DNA of 64,000 nt from Methanolacinia paynteri (GCF_000784355.1 NZ_KN360940.1:114551-178550), one strand, 5' to 3'. Numbered from the stretch's first letter, positions 16,537-25,973 are shown. Made by a program: numbers and translations. Notes: generated by a model from the sequence alone, not told the origin.

Positions 16537-17642
16537 CCTCAATAGGCGGAGACGGTATAGGGCCGGAGATCCTCGCGACCGGAATCCAGGTCCTGGATGC
16601 AGCAGGTGAGAAGTTCGGGTTCGATATAGACTGGACTGATTACGATATCGGTGCTGACAGGTACTTAAAGACCGGCGAGCTGATCTCGGAGGACGAGCTG
16701 AAGGAGCTCTCCGGTTTTCCGGCGATCTACTTCGGTGCGATCGGCGACGAGCGTGTGAAGCCCGGAATCCTTGAGAAAGGGATTCTGCTTGCACTCAGGT
16801 TCTACTTCGACCAGTACGTGAACCTCAGGCCGATCAAGCTCCTGAAGGGAGTCGATACCCCGCTTGCGAACAAGAAGCCGGAGGACATCGATTTCGTAGT
16901 GGTCCGCGAGAATACCGAGGACTTCTATGTAGGAATAGGCTCACGTGCGAAGGCAGGGAAGCAGAGGGACGAGCTTTCGGTCGTCCGCGATCTGTATAAT
17001 GTAAAGTTCGGGATCGATGTCGAGACGGATGCCGACGAGCTTGCATACCAGATCGGTGTCCTGAGCAGGCAGGGCTCGAAGCGTGTGATGGAGTACGCGT
17101 TCGATCTTGCACAGTCCCGCGACAAAAAGCTCACTTCGGTCGACAAAGCGAACGTTCTGACGGATGTCTACGGCCTTTGGCGTGAGGTCTTCGAGGAGAC
17201 CGCGAAGGGCTACCCTGATGTGAAAACCGAATACAACTTCGTCGATGCGGTAACGATGTGGTTCGTCAAGAACCCGGAGTGGTTCGACGTCGTCGTCACC
17301 CCGAATATGTTCGGCGACATCATAACCGATCTCGGTGCGATGATCCAGGGCGGACTGGGCCTTGCACCGGGCGGAAACATCAACCCGAAGGGAACGTCGA
17401 TGTTCGAACCGATACACGGGTCTGCCCCGAAGTACAAGGGCAAGAATGTTGCGAACCCGCTTGCGACGATCTGGGCCGGTGCTCTTCTTCTCGACACGCT
17501 CGGGGAGAAAGAAGCGGCGGATGCGATCGTCTCTTCGATCGAAAGATCGATTACCAGCGGAGCGGTTACCAAAGACATGGGAGGATCATTGAGCACCTCA
17601 GATGTCGGCGACTGGATCGCGAAGGATGTTTTGAACGGGTGA
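16524..17642 (+). CDS. leuB: 3-isopropylmalate dehydrogenase-like oxidoreductase
   Basis: 372 residues of the isocitrate/isopropylmalate dehydrogenase family. It shows the N-terminal [10 protein letters not shown], the substrate-loop arginines near [27 protein letters not shown], metal-binding aspartates in [12 protein letters not shown], and [14 protein letters not shown] of the cofactor site. As the last gene of leuACDB it should oxidatively decarboxylate 3-isopropylmalate. The paralog AksF (homoisocitrate dehydrogenase) is the alternative. It is somewhat longer than typical methanogen LeuB (~330-350), with extra sequence in the first half resembling tartrate-dehydrogenase-like members. Confidence 0.82.
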   Translation: MYKVASIGGDGIGPEILATGIQVLDAAGEKFGFDIDWTDYDIGADRYLKTGELISEDELKELSGFPAIYFGAIGDERVKPGILEKGILLALRFYFDQYVNLRPIKLLKGVDTPLANKKPEDIDFVVVRENTEDFYVGIGSRAKAGKQRDELSVVRDLYNVKFGIDVETDADELAYQIGVLSRQGSKRVMEYAFDLAQSRDKKLTSVDKANVLTDVYGLWREVFEETAKGYPDVKTEYNFVDAVTMWFVKNPEWFDVVVTPNMFGDIITDLGAMIQGGLGLAPGGNINPKGTSMFEPIHGSAPKYKGKNVANPLATIWAGALLLDTLGEKEAADAIVSSIERSITSGAVTKDMGGSLSTSDVGDWIAKDVLNG

Positions 17643-17667
17643 ATGCCCGTAAAACCTCTATTTTTTA
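17635..17667 (+). terminator. Terminator of the leu operon
   Basis: ACGGG at 17635-17639 pairs with CCCGT at 17646-17650 and a T-rich run follows. The loop contains the leuB stop codon. Confidence 0.45.
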
Positions 17668-18090
17668 AATATCCCGTTTGTGTTTATTTTCAACAAACCC
17701 AAGAAAATCCTGTGCAAATTCGATTGAAAAAGACGCCTCATCCTCTCCTGTCAGGGATCCGCCGTATTGGATATTGTGTCTTGAGAGCCTTAGTTTGTCG
17801 AAGGTCTTCAGGTATGATATCAGTTCTTTGTCCGAAGAGATCTCCTTTAAGGCTGTTATCAGGCAGGCATGGCTTCTCTCGGTATATCCCATGCTGAAAA
17901 GGATCGACCTTGCGCTGTGAAAGGCACTGTTGTATGCGGCAATCTCTGTCATCTCCAGTTCGCCGATATCCAAATTTTTCCTCGCCGCATTCAGGAATCT
18001 TTTTGATGATTCAAGAGAAGCCGGAATCCTGCTTTTTGCGGAATCGTCCTTCCTGATCAATCCTTTTGCCATGCATTCTTCGAGTTTCAT
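17665..18090 (-). CDS. HEPN-domain toxin of an HEPN/MNT module
   Basis: 141 residues, all-helical. It shows the HEPN signature [19 protein letters not shown] (~51-69) and a basic [11 protein letters not shown] (101-111) where HEPN ribonucleases carry their R...H active-site motif. HEPN toxins cut RNA or are silenced by a partner nucleotidyltransferase. The start overlaps the end of the MNT gene by 4 bp, so they are co-translated. Whether the spacing within the R..H motif (R-x3-H or R-LSR-H) is catalytically competent is uncertain. Confidence 0.8.
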   Translation of the reverse strand: MKLEECMAKGLIRKDDSAKSRIPASLESSKRFLNAARKNLDIGELEMTEIAAYNSAFHSARSILFSMGYTERSHACLITALKEISSDKELISYLKTFDKLRLSRHNIQYGGSLTGEDEASFSIEFAQDFLGFVENKHKRDI

Positions 18091-18632
18091 AATTCAGCCC
18101 CCGATAATAGTATGTGATCTTCGATTACGCTCCTGATGAAAGGATCGTTTTCTTTCTTCATCCTCTCGAATTTGTGCCAGGGGATGACGGTTAACTGGAT
18201 CTCTCTCCCAATTTTCTCCTGTATTTCAAGAACCTTATCCCTGTCAACCTGACTTTCTTCCCCGATGACCAGTATATCCAGGTCGCTTGCTCCGGTGAAT
18301 TTTCCTGATGCAGCACTCCCGTATAATGCGATCGAAACAACTTCACCGGCGATATCACAGATACCGTAATCGTTCAGGAGAAGGATAACGGCACATTTCT
18401 TCAGCTCGATGACGACCGCTCTTTCATTGTTAAGCCTGATGAGATGTGCGGTTCCGGCTTTTTCTATCGTAACAAGCCCTGAGCCTGAAAAAATATTTGA
18501 ATAACGCATTACGGTAGCCGGGGATGCGGCGAGTTCTCTCGCGAGTTCATTGATACCGATATTGGCATCCGGGTTCATCAGCAGCCACCCGAGAATTTTG
18601 TTTCCTGCAAACTTATTGAATTCCGGGATCAT
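18087..18632 (-). CDS. MNT nucleotidyltransferase antitoxin with N-terminal winged HTH
   Basis: 181 residues. Residues ~1-70 form a winged helix (IGINELARELAASPATVMRYSNIF). The C-terminal part is a minimal nucleotidyltransferase with GSAASG at 105-110 and SDLDILV at 116-122. MNT proteins neutralise HEPN toxins by binding or by modifying them with AMP. The fused DNA-binding domain makes the antitoxin its own likely repressor. Two palindromes and a half-site around the TATA box at 18631-18686 match this. Confidence 0.85.
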   Translation of the reverse strand: MIPEFNKFAGNKILGWLLMNPDANIGINELARELAASPATVMRYSNIFSGSGLVTIEKAGTAHLIRLNNERAVVIELKKCAVILLLNDYGICDIAGEVVSIALYGSAASGKFTGASDLDILVIGEESQVDRDKVLEIQEKIGREIQLTVIPWHKFERMKKENDPFIRSVIEDHILLSGAEL

Positions 18633-18686
18633 TCAATACATTGAATGGTTGTTCAATGTATAAAATGATTATTCAATATGTTGAAT
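18631..18686 (-). promoter_or_regulatory. Promoter with operator array of the HEPN/MNT pair
   Basis: ATTCAATACATTGAAT at 18631-18646 overlaps the start codon, TTCAAT recurs at 18652-18657, and ATTCAATATGTTGAAT at 18671-18686 lies upstream. A TATA-like TTTTATA on the minus strand (complement of ~18659-18665) sits between them, ~27 bp from the ATG, suggesting a leaderless message repressed by the HTH-MNT protein. Confidence 0.6.
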
Positions 18687-18885
18687 GAAATGCCGGTTCA
18701 GGACTATGCAGGAAACCAGGAAAAAAGTAGTCAGGATCTGATTTACAGGTCCTTTTCATTCTCCGGTTATTCCGGCCGCCCGGGAATTTCATAGCCGATT
18801 TTGAATTCCCTCTCCGCATATTGTTTCTATTTGGTTACGGCAATTTTCCCGGAACTATAACCATAAATACATTTACCGGGAAATA

Positions 18886-19485
18886 ATGCGTATGTCTCAG
18901 GAATATTCCAGCCTACGTGAAGAGAAGAACAAAATCCGCGATATTATGAGAAACAGGCGTGATTCGCTTACTACTGAGGAGAAAAAAACAAAAGGAGAAG
19001 CCATCTGCAGGCACTTTTTCGCACTTATTAAACCCGGCCAGACAGTCATGGGTTTTTCATCAAAGGATATTGAAGTTAATACAACTCCTATCCTCCAGAG
19101 GCTTCTTGACGAGGGATATGATCTGGTTGTTCCTATCATTGTAAAAGAGGATTACAGCCTCAGGCTTTCGTATTTAAGGGATCTTTCGCATCTGGTTCCC
19201 AGCACGTTCAATGTTCCCGAACCTATCGGAAACGAGATCCCCGTTCCTGAAGGTGCAGTGGATGTTGTAATGCTGCCGATGCTCGGTTTCGACAGGCGTG
19301 GCGGAAGACTCGGATACGGATCGGGATACTATGACAGGTTCCTTGAGAAAAATCCCGATGTAATTAAAATTGCACTTGCATTTGCCTGCCAGGAGGCGGA
19401 TGAACTGCCGCTTGAGGATAATGATGTGATGATGGATTACATTGTAACTGAAGACGGTGTAATCAAAACCGAAAAACAGGAGTGA
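18886..19485 (+). CDS. 5-formyltetrahydrofolate cyclo-ligase family protein
   Basis: 199 residues. It shows the ATP-binding N-terminus (EKNKIRDIMRNRRDSLT) and the family block GFDRRGGRLGYGSGYYDRFL (~residues 126-145). The bacterial enzyme converts 5-formyl-THF to methenyl-THF. In a methanogen using tetrahydromethanopterin the natural substrate is unclear. It lies 4 bp before ftr, the formyl-transfer enzyme of methanogenesis, so a role in one-carbon or pterin metabolism is reasonable. A second ATG six bases on (18892) is also possible as start. Confidence 0.85.
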   Translation: MRMSQEYSSLREEKNKIRDIMRNRRDSLTTEEKKTKGEAICRHFFALIKPGQTVMGFSSKDIEVNTTPILQRLLDEGYDLVVPIIVKEDYSLRLSYLRDLSHLVPSTFNVPEPIGNEIPVPEGAVDVVMLPMLGFDRRGGRLGYGSGYYDRFLEKNPDVIKIALAFACQEADELPLEDNDVMMDYIVTEDGVIKTEKQE

Positions 19486-19489
19486 AACA

Positions 19490-20398
19490 ATGCAGATAAA
19501 CGGCACTGAAATTGTCGATACATATGCAGAGGCATTTCCGATCTGGCTCTCGAGAGTGATAATAACAGCCGATACACATGAGCTTGCAATGGTTGCGGCG
19601 ACGGAGGCCACCGGCTTTGCAACCTCGACCATCATGTGCCCGTGCGAAGCGGGGATCGAGAGATATTACTCCCCGGAAGAGACACCGGACAAACGTCCGG
19701 GGGTATCGATATTCATCTGCACTGCCAGAAAGAGCATGAAGGAGAATGTCGCTGCAAGAATATCCCAGTGCGTTCTTACGGCTGCAACCGCATCTGCATT
19801 TGACGGATTTCCTGATGTAGCGGGCACAAGGTTCCATATTAAGATGCACTATTTCGGTGACTCGCACGAGAGCCGCTGCACTGTCAGTGGCAGAAAATGC
19901 TGGAAGATTCCTGTGATGGAAGGAGATTATATCGGGGAAGAGTCCTTTGGTGCGGTCAAAGGAATTGCAGGCGGAAATTTTCTTATCATGGGTAAGGATA
20001 AGCAGTCTGCACTCTCGGCTGCACAGGCGGCAATTGAGGCAATCAGAAACCGGGAGGGAATTATAACAGGGTTTCCGGGCGGGATTGTTGCAAGCGGGTC
20101 AAAGGTTGCAAGCAAAAATTACAGGTTCCCTATGTCCGCGAGCACAAATCACAGGCTCTGCCCGACACTAAAAGGTAAGATCGAAGATTCCCTCGTCCCC
20201 GACGGCGTGAATTCAATCTATGAGATTGTCATAAACGGAACCGATACAGGAGTTATCGAAGCTGCCATGAGAGACGGGATACTTGCCGCGACGAAAAAAG
20301 AGGGAGTCCTGTATATCGGTGCCGGAAATTACGACGGGAAACTCGGCACAAATAATTTTTATCTTTATGAAATCCTTAAAAATGTTTATGAAACATAG
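19490..20398 (+). CDS. ftr: Formylmethanofuran-tetrahydromethanopterin formyltransferase
   Basis: 302 residues, the size of characterised Ftr. It transfers the formyl group from formylmethanofuran to H4MPT, the second step of CO2-reducing methanogenesis, in the cytoplasm. Family sequence such as IMCPCEAGIER, SRCTVSGRKCWKIPVMEGDY and GFPGGIVASGSKVASKNYRFP is plain. GGAG stands 9 nt before ATG 19490. It is co-directional with the cyclo-ligase gene. A 47-bp dispersed repeat begins at its stop codon. Confidence 0.96.
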   Translation: MQINGTEIVDTYAEAFPIWLSRVIITADTHELAMVAATEATGFATSTIMCPCEAGIERYYSPEETPDKRPGVSIFICTARKSMKENVAARISQCVLTAATASAFDGFPDVAGTRFHIKMHYFGDSHESRCTVSGRKCWKIPVMEGDYIGEESFGAVKGIAGGNFLIMGKDKQSALSAAQAAIEAIRNREGIITGFPGGIVASGSKVASKNYRFPMSASTNHRLCPTLKGKIEDSLVPDGVNSIYEIVINGTDTGVIEAAMRDGILAATKKEGVLYIGAGNYDGKLGTNNFYLYEILKNVYET

Positions 20399-20445
20399 GT
20401 TTCATGGACTGTTTCATGTAAATCACAACGTGATTTTCATGTAAA
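20398..20445 (+). repeat. 47-bp dispersed repeat, copy 1
   Basis: This segment is identical to 30554-30600 except for one extra T near its start. It contains the hairpin AAATCAC-AAC-GTGATTT flanked by CATGTAAA-type ends, and repeats TTTCATG several times. It begins at the last base of the ftr stop codon, between convergent ftr and pyrF. Confidence 0.85.
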
Positions 20446-20523
20446 TTCAATATAATTATTTTCCAGATTATCTATAAAATTCTAATAATCTCCGGAAGGT
20501 ATATTCTCCGGTAAAGAGGAACG

Positions 20524-21345
20524 TTACTTTTTGCCGGTTCTCTTAAGGTAAGCTTCCCACGCGATCCTGCGGTACTTCCCGGCCTCGGACACCGGGTCTT
20601 CGGACGCATATATCCCCCTGCCGACGATTATGCAGTCTGAACCTGCAGATATCGCATCCCCGGGAGTTGCATACTTCTGGCCGAAACCGTCGGAATCGAC
20701 TGAAATGCTGACGCCCGGCGTCATTATGAGGTGCCCGTCATCCGAGATGGCCGCGAGCTCTGCGATCATCGCCGGGTCGGAACCTGCACCGATATGGCCT
20801 GCGCAGTCTTCCCTGTATTGGTTTGCCATCGAGACTGCAGCCCGGGTGTATTCGCCTGTCGCAAGAGTCCCTTTTGATGACATCTGTGAGATCATCAGTA
20901 TACCACGTGCGATCCCGTCGTCAAGGTTCCTGTTGACTTCGGTTATGCCTTCGACGACACCTTTTCCGGGAACTGCGTGAACATTGACCAGATCCGCCCA
21001 CTCGCATATCCTGTAGATACCCTTTGAGTACTGAAGCCGCACGGTATTTCCGATATCCGCGAATTTGCGGTCTTCGAATATCATGAAATTATATTTCTCT
21101 GCGATCTCGCGCAGCCTGGACGGAAAGCTTTGATCGAAATCTTCTATTATGTCCACATGGGTCTTGAAAACTGCAATATCCGGTCCCAACGCCTCGGCGA
21201 GTTCAAGAATGCGGTTCGCACACGTATCGTCTGCAGCAACACACAGGTTGGTCTTTTTTTCCTCCATGAGCAGAAGCAGCCTTTTTGCTGCAGGATTATC
21301 TGCGTGATCCGCCCGCTCCGTATATGTCTTCTGAAGCCGTCCCAT
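20524..21345 (-). CDS. pyrF: Orotidine 5'-phosphate decarboxylase, eukaryote (URA3)-like type
   Basis: 273 residues. It decarboxylates OMP to UMP. The catalytic Asp-Lys-Asp set lies in FEDRKFADIGNTV (D92, K94, D97), with HVDIIEDF and IIVGRGIYA. The N-terminal KTYTERADHADNPAAKRLL, KTNLCVAADDT and the C-terminal RIAWEAYLKR resemble fungal URA3 domain by domain, whereas most methanogens have a shorter (~215-230) archaeal OMPDC. Acquisition by transfer is likely. It is convergent with ftr. Confidence 0.93.
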   Translation of the reverse strand: MGRLQKTYTERADHADNPAAKRLLLLMEEKKTNLCVAADDTCANRILELAEALGPDIAVFKTHVDIIEDFDQSFPSRLREIAEKYNFMIFEDRKFADIGNTVRLQYSKGIYRICEWADLVNVHAVPGKGVVEGITEVNRNLDDGIARGILMISQMSSKGTLATGEYTRAAVSMANQYREDCAGHIGAGSDPAMIAELAAISDDGHLIMTPGVSISVDSDGFGQKYATPGDAISAGSDCIIVGRGIYASEDPVSEAGKYRRIAWEAYLKRTGKK

Positions 21346-21496
21346 AAGATCTCATATCTAATTGAATTTTTTTGGTTTTTATAGGATCTACTCTTATTAT
21401 TTTGTAACCGGAAACAGGGGCTCATATGAAATCCTGATCCGGAAGATGATGTTCCTGTTACTGAATCAATGCAAAAAAGTAGTTAGAACGGATCTC

Positions 21497-21844
21497 TCAG
21501 ATCCTTCTGTGCGCCGGCTCATCGGGGTGCTCGAGTATCGCGTAGCCGGTTTCAAACTCTCTCTCGGTCTCCCCGAGGAAGTAGTCGACCCTCTGGCGCC
21601 TTTCCGCCCATTCGTTCTCGGAAGCATGCTCGATCATCTCGATCTCGACCGCAGCCTGGCTCTTGTTGCTCTCTACCTTCTCGAACCATTCCTCGATCAA
21701 TTTGCACCTCTCCAAAGAGCATGTCTTCATCCTTGTCCTGATGTCCTTCTCCATTCCCCTGATGTCTTTCATGCGTTTTTTTGCCTGATCGACGAATTCC
21801 TTCTGGGCAGGTGTAAGTTTCCTGGCCCCTTCTGCGACTGCCAT
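21497..21844 (-). CDS. Hypothetical coiled-coil protein
   Basis: 115 residues, highly charged and helical throughout (TPAQKEFVDQAKKRMKDIRGMEKDIRTRM, then EEWFEKVESNKSQAAVEIEMIEHASE), no membrane segment. ATG 21844 is preceded by AGGAGG at the right spacing. The open frame extends further upstream, but that part lacks a ribosome site. It is downstream of the MFS transporter on the same strand, 89 bp apart. I do not recognise the family. Confidence 0.65.
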   Translation of the reverse strand: MAVAEGARKLTPAQKEFVDQAKKRMKDIRGMEKDIRTRMKTCSLERCKLIEEWFEKVESNKSQAAVEIEMIEHASENEWAERRQRVDYFLGETEREFETGYAILEHPDEPAHRRI

Positions 21845-21933
21845 TTTTGAATCCTCCTGTTTTGCGATGGCGGGAAATCTGGCACAATGGTATTTATAAT
21901 TTTTTGAGGGGGAAGTTTTTCGCCGGAAATCTT

Positions 21934-23313
21934 CTATTCCCCGGCCCTCAGCTTTCCCCTGATCAGCGAAAAGAAAACGCCTACGATGCACAGCACTGTG
22001 AAGAGGGCGAAAGCGGCATGCATACCCGATATGAACTGGACGTGATTGTCGGGCGTGATCACTACCCTGCCGATGAAGAAGGCGAGGATCATGGTGGCCA
22101 TTCCCATGGAGAGCATCTGCCCGATGAGCCTCATCGTGCCCTGCATCCCCGAAGCGACTCCGTAATACTTCTTCTCCACCGATGTCATGATCGCATTCAG
22201 GTTGGGTGAGGAGAACAGACCGAAGCCGAGACCCAGTACGGCGAGCACCGCAGCGAAAAGAACGAACGGGGTGCTGTCGGATATGAATACCAGCAGAAAA
22301 AGGCCGAATGCATTCAAGGCCATACCGGCCGAAGCGATAATTCCCGGTTCTACGCGGTCGGAAAGCTTTCCGGCGAACGGCGAGATCACCGCCTGTGTCA
22401 CCGGTTGTATTATGAGAATCAGCCCTGCGAATTCAGGCGAAAGCCCCCTCACATACTGGAGATAGAGACTCATGAAGAAAGTCACCGCGAACGTGGCGCT
22501 GTAATTGATCAGTGCGGCAAGGTTGGAGAAGGCGAACACCCTGTTTTCGATGAACAGCTTCATCTCCAAAAGCGGGCTCTTCTCGTGAATCTCCCACCAT
22601 ACAAAGACGGCCAGGAGGACGGCGCCGGTAAGTGCGATGATGTAGCCTGCCGCGTCCGGAAGGAGTGAGAGCCCGTACATGACCCCGACAAGTGAAAAGC
22701 CATAAAGCAGCGAGCCGGCAAGATCGAAACGCTCCCCTTTTGCATCCGCCCATTCCTCCTTCATCATCAGGTGGATCATCGCCAGCGTGAAGAGGCCGAT
22801 CGGGACGTTGATCAGGAATATCGACCTCCACCCGAAATAACCGGTGAGCAGACCGCCGAGGAACGGTCCGATAGCGAGGCCGAGGTAAACCGACGTTATG
22901 TATATGCCGAGCGATTTTCCTCTCTCGGCCGGGGCCACCGTCGAAGTTAGTATAGCGACGGCGGTTCCGAAGATCAGCGCCGACCCTGCTCCCTGTATAA
23001 CGCGGAGGACTATGATCATCACCTCGGATACCGAGAAGACCATCAGAAACGAAGCGATCGTGAAGACAGAAAGCCCGATCTTGAAGACTTTCTTCCTCCC
23101 GACTATGTCCGCGATTCTCCCTGCCGGTACAAGGAATACGGCGGATGTAAGCAGGTAAGCGGTAGCAACCCAGCTCAGGGTTATAGCATCCATCGAATAT
23201 TCGGCCCCGATCGTCGGGAGGGCGATATTTACCGCCGAAGAATCGAACGGCGTCAGGAATCCGGCCAGAACCGCGATGAAGAGTGCGACCCTGGCAGTGA
23301 ACCGGCTTTTCAT
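21934..23313 (-). CDS. MFS drug/metabolite exporter (DHA2-like)
   Basis: 459 residues with about 12-14 membrane segments. The N-terminal region has FLTPFDSSAVNIALPTIGAEY, WVATAYLLTSAVFLVPAGRIADIVGRKKVF (the loop 2-3 MFS motif GRxADxxGRKxxF) and RVIQGAGSALIFG (motif C area), typical of the DHA2/EmrB group. Such proteins export drugs or small metabolites by proton antiport. The substrate is unknown. The product ends in a short charged tail. Confidence 0.88.
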   Translation of the reverse strand: MKSRFTARVALFIAVLAGFLTPFDSSAVNIALPTIGAEYSMDAITLSWVATAYLLTSAVFLVPAGRIADIVGRKKVFKIGLSVFTIASFLMVFSVSEVMIIVLRVIQGAGSALIFGTAVAILTSTVAPAERGKSLGIYITSVYLGLAIGPFLGGLLTGYFGWRSIFLINVPIGLFTLAMIHLMMKEEWADAKGERFDLAGSLLYGFSLVGVMYGLSLLPDAAGYIIALTGAVLLAVFVWWEIHEKSPLLEMKLFIENRVFAFSNLAALINYSATFAVTFFMSLYLQYVRGLSPEFAGLILIIQPVTQAVISPFAGKLSDRVEPGIIASAGMALNAFGLFLLVFISDSTPFVLFAAVLAVLGLGFGLFSSPNLNAIMTSVEKKYYGVASGMQGTMRLIGQMLSMGMATMILAFFIGRVVITPDNHVQFISGMHAAFALFTVLCIVGVFFSLIRGKLRAGE

Positions 23314-23364
23314 AAATTATAGAGATCTGTGCGGTACCCGTGGAAATTAAGGTGTTGGTTTTGA

Positions 23365-24516
23365 TTATCTTCTTTTAAGTTCGCCGATGTCACGGGCCGC
23401 CTTACTGATCCCCTTCCATCTTTTCCGCTCAAGTCTTGCAGAGCCTATCTCCGCCTTTTCCTGCTGGAATTCAAGCTCTCTTGAGAGCCTGATAAAGTTG
23501 TCGAGCCGCTCCTGCGGGAGGATGCCGTCTGCAACCGCCTGTCGAACCGCACAGCCCGGCTCGTTCTCGTGCCTGCAGTCCGAGAACCTGCACCCTGCTG
23601 CAAGTTCAATGATGTCAGGGAATGCCTCGCTCATTCCCGACCCCGAAGTACCCAGTCCGACCTCTCTCAGTCCCGGGTTGTCGATGACGAGCGCTCCGTT
23701 GTCGAGAATGAACAGCTGGCGGACGGTGGTTTTGTGGCGTCCTTTCCCGTCGGATTCGCGGTTAACTCCTGTGGCCTGGATCTCTTTTTCCAGGAGGGCG
23801 TTTATCAGCGTGGATTTGCCGACTCCCGAAGACCCGATGAGTGCGACAGTCGTGCCGGGTGCGAGGAACGGCTCGAGCTGTGATAATCCCGAGTGCGTGA
23901 GAGCACTGATCGCGATTACCGGTACCCCGGATGTGGACCGGGAAAGCGATTCGATAACCGAGTCCGGGTCTTCCGAAAGGTCGGCCTTGTTGACGAGAAT
24001 AACAGGCTTCGCACCGGAGGAGTGGGCGATGGCGAGATACCTCTCAATTCGCCGGGAGTTGAAGTCGGGTCCGATCGCCGTAACTATAAAGACAGTATCG
24101 ATATTTGCGGCGATCACCTGGTCGCTCCCGTCCTTTCCGGGAACTCCGCGTGTGAACACCGTCTTCCTGGGGAGGATATCCACTATAGTATATGTTCCCG
24201 CTTCAGGCACCGGGAGAAGAACCACGAAATCGCCGACCGCCGGGAGCTTTCCGATCCTGTGGAGTGCTCCCGAGGCACCCGCCTGCACAAGTCCGGAAGA
24301 CGTCAATACATCAGAGACCGTCTTGTGCCGGCTCGATACTCTTCCCGGAATATAGGGATCTCCGTATTTTTTAAATGCCGAAGCAAGCGAATCGTCCCAC
24401 CCCAGGTCTTCTAATTTATATTTTGGCGGAAGCCCGCCATCCTGTCCGGAACCGGTGCTCATAATATCACAATCTTGTACCATATTGATCGGCCGTGAAG
24501 CATTAAAAAAATACAA
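23365..24516 (-). CDS. rsgA: Ribosome small-subunit-dependent GTPase A (RsgA/YjeQ-like)
   Basis: 383 residues from the first ATG. An internal ATG at 24462 would give 365 and fits homologs as well. It shows an N-terminal OB-fold (AVGDFVVLLPV), then a circularly permuted GTPase with G4 NKAD (176-179) before G1 GSSGVGKST (228-236) and G3 DNPG (279-282). A C-terminal zinc knuckle CRFSDCRHENEPGC follows. In bacteria RsgA matures the 30S subunit. It is sporadic in archaea, so a transferred gene with a possibly different ribosomal role is likely. No linked operon partner. Confidence 0.88.
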   Translation of the reverse strand: MYFFNASRPINMVQDCDIMSTGSGQDGGLPPKYKLEDLGWDDSLASAFKKYGDPYIPGRVSSRHKTVSDVLTSSGLVQAGASGALHRIGKLPAVGDFVVLLPVPEAGTYTIVDILPRKTVFTRGVPGKDGSDQVIAANIDTVFIVTAIGPDFNSRRIERYLAIAHSSGAKPVILVNKADLSEDPDSVIESLSRSTSGVPVIAISALTHSGLSQLEPFLAPGTTVALIGSSGVGKSTLINALLEKEIQATGVNRESDGKGRHKTTVRQLFILDNGALVIDNPGLREVGLGTSGSGMSEAFPDIIELAAGCRFSDCRHENEPGCAVRQAVADGILPQERLDNFIRLSRELEFQQEKAEIGSARLERKRWKGISKAARDIGELKRR

Positions 24517-24620
24517 TATGCCGGACGCGGAAAGATTACCTGATTTCCCGGGCTATGCCTCAACTTATGATTTAAGCTACCTTCTAATAATCCCGGAAGC
24601 AATCTCTATACAGTGAATTC

Positions 24621-25925
24621 ATGAATCCCGAAAGAGCCCCTGCCCCGCCTTTTGACATATTCAATATATACTTCGACAAGATCTACGACCCGACAATGCA
24701 TCTCTGCTTCAGCCTCGACAGCCGGATCGACGAGGAGAGATTCAGGTCCGCCTTCATGCTCGCCCTCGATTCAGATCCGTATCTTTCGTCGCGTTACGTG
24801 GAGAAGAACGGTGCCGCGTACTGGGAGAGAATCTCGCGGGAAAAATACGAAAAGGCGTTCAGCTTCCATGTTGTGGGCGAGGGCGACCTGGCACCGCCTG
24901 ACGTTCCGCCGGGATTCGTGGATGTATACTCCGGCCCTCCGGCTGCTGCTGCGGTATTCCGGGCGGAAGGGAAAGGTGATGTCGTCACTGTAAGTATCCA
25001 CCACGGGTGCAGCGATGTTCGCGGGCTTATCGATCTCGCATCTTTCCTCTTTACGGTCTACCGGAAGCTCGGTGAAGATCCTGCTTACGTCCCTGAATTC
25101 AGGGGATGGTACGACAGGGATGCAAAAAAGATCCTGGAAAAGTTTTCTGAAGAGGATATAGAGAAAGAGGCCGGAAGGGAGAAGAGGATTGTCGACCGGT
25201 GGGCGTTTCCGTTCGAGTACAGGGGACGCGGGACTCCCCGGTACGCGTTCAGGATCTTTCCCGAAGAGAGGCTGTCGGCGGTGAAGGAGTTCGGAAAGAG
25301 ATATGGTGCGACTGTAAATGATGTCCTGATCGCGGCATACATCCTCGCTCTCATTGAAATCAGGGACGATCCGTCCGACAGGAATAATCAGAGGGGCGTT
25401 CTTTCTTCCGCCGATATGAGGCGGCATCTCCGGGAAAAAGGGGAGTATTCGGTCGAAAATCTTTCGATCGCCGAGATGATCGAGATCGTGGCAGTGGAAG
25501 GTGAAGGACTGGGAGATGCCGTACGGAAGGTCGCGGAGATAACAAAGGAGAGGAAAGCCGGGGCGTTCGGTGCATTCGATATAAAATTCTACGAAGACCT
25601 CTATGCCAGCGGGTTAGGTGCCATAAGGGACTTTTTCAACGAGATAATCTCCGGTTATGATACGATCCCGCTCAAGAACCCTGTCTTTTCAAACATCGGC
25701 ATAATCGACGACGGGAGGTTCGACCCCGGACCGGGACGGGACGGATCTGCCCTGAATATAGAATATGCAATGTTTCTCCCGGTGATATGCTGGCCGCTCG
25801 GTTTTCTGCTGTGTGCGTCCACGTGGAAGGGATCGCTTTCCCTTCAGTGCGGATATGAGGACGGGCCGTATTCAGCTGAAAAGATCGGGATGTTTCTCGA
25901 CCTTATCGACAGGCTTCTTCCCTGA
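24621..25925 (+). CDS. Condensation-domain-superfamily acyltransferase
   Basis: 434 residues resembling the CoA-dependent acyltransferase/condensation superfamily (alcohol acetyltransferase and PapA-type). The active-site motif HHxxxD is seen as HHGCSD at 127-132, and the C-terminal half has the second subdomain (RYGATVNDVLIAAYILAL at ~227-244; FSNIGIIDDGRF). The substrate and product are unknown: an ester or amide of a lipid or amino compound is possible. No non-ribosomal synthetase modules lie nearby. The divergent neighbour is rsgA and the downstream gene is a HEAT-repeat protein. Confidence 0.7.
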   Translation: MNPERAPAPPFDIFNIYFDKIYDPTMHLCFSLDSRIDEERFRSAFMLALDSDPYLSSRYVEKNGAAYWERISREKYEKAFSFHVVGEGDLAPPDVPPGFVDVYSGPPAAAAVFRAEGKGDVVTVSIHHGCSDVRGLIDLASFLFTVYRKLGEDPAYVPEFRGWYDRDAKKILEKFSEEDIEKEAGREKRIVDRWAFPFEYRGRGTPRYAFRIFPEERLSAVKEFGKRYGATVNDVLIAAYILALIEIRDDPSDRNNQRGVLSSADMRRHLREKGEYSVENLSIAEMIEIVAVEGEGLGDAVRKVAEITKERKAGAFGAFDIKFYEDLYASGLGAIRDFFNEIISGYDTIPLKNPVFSNIGIIDDGRFDPGPGRDGSALNIEYAMFLPVICWPLGFLLCASTWKGSLSLQCGYEDGPYSAEKIGMFLDLIDRLLP

Positions 25926-25973
25926 ACTCCTGATCTTACAATTATATCTCCTGTTCGCACCAAGTATTATCCA

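Noticed and set aside
13246-17642. Coenzyme B (aksA-aksD-aksE-aksF) operon
   Set aside because: The first enzyme has the full LeuA length with a C-terminal regulatory domain, whereas AksA is ~400 residues. Leucine synthesis is the better reading, though the dehydratase and dehydrogenase alone cannot decide it.
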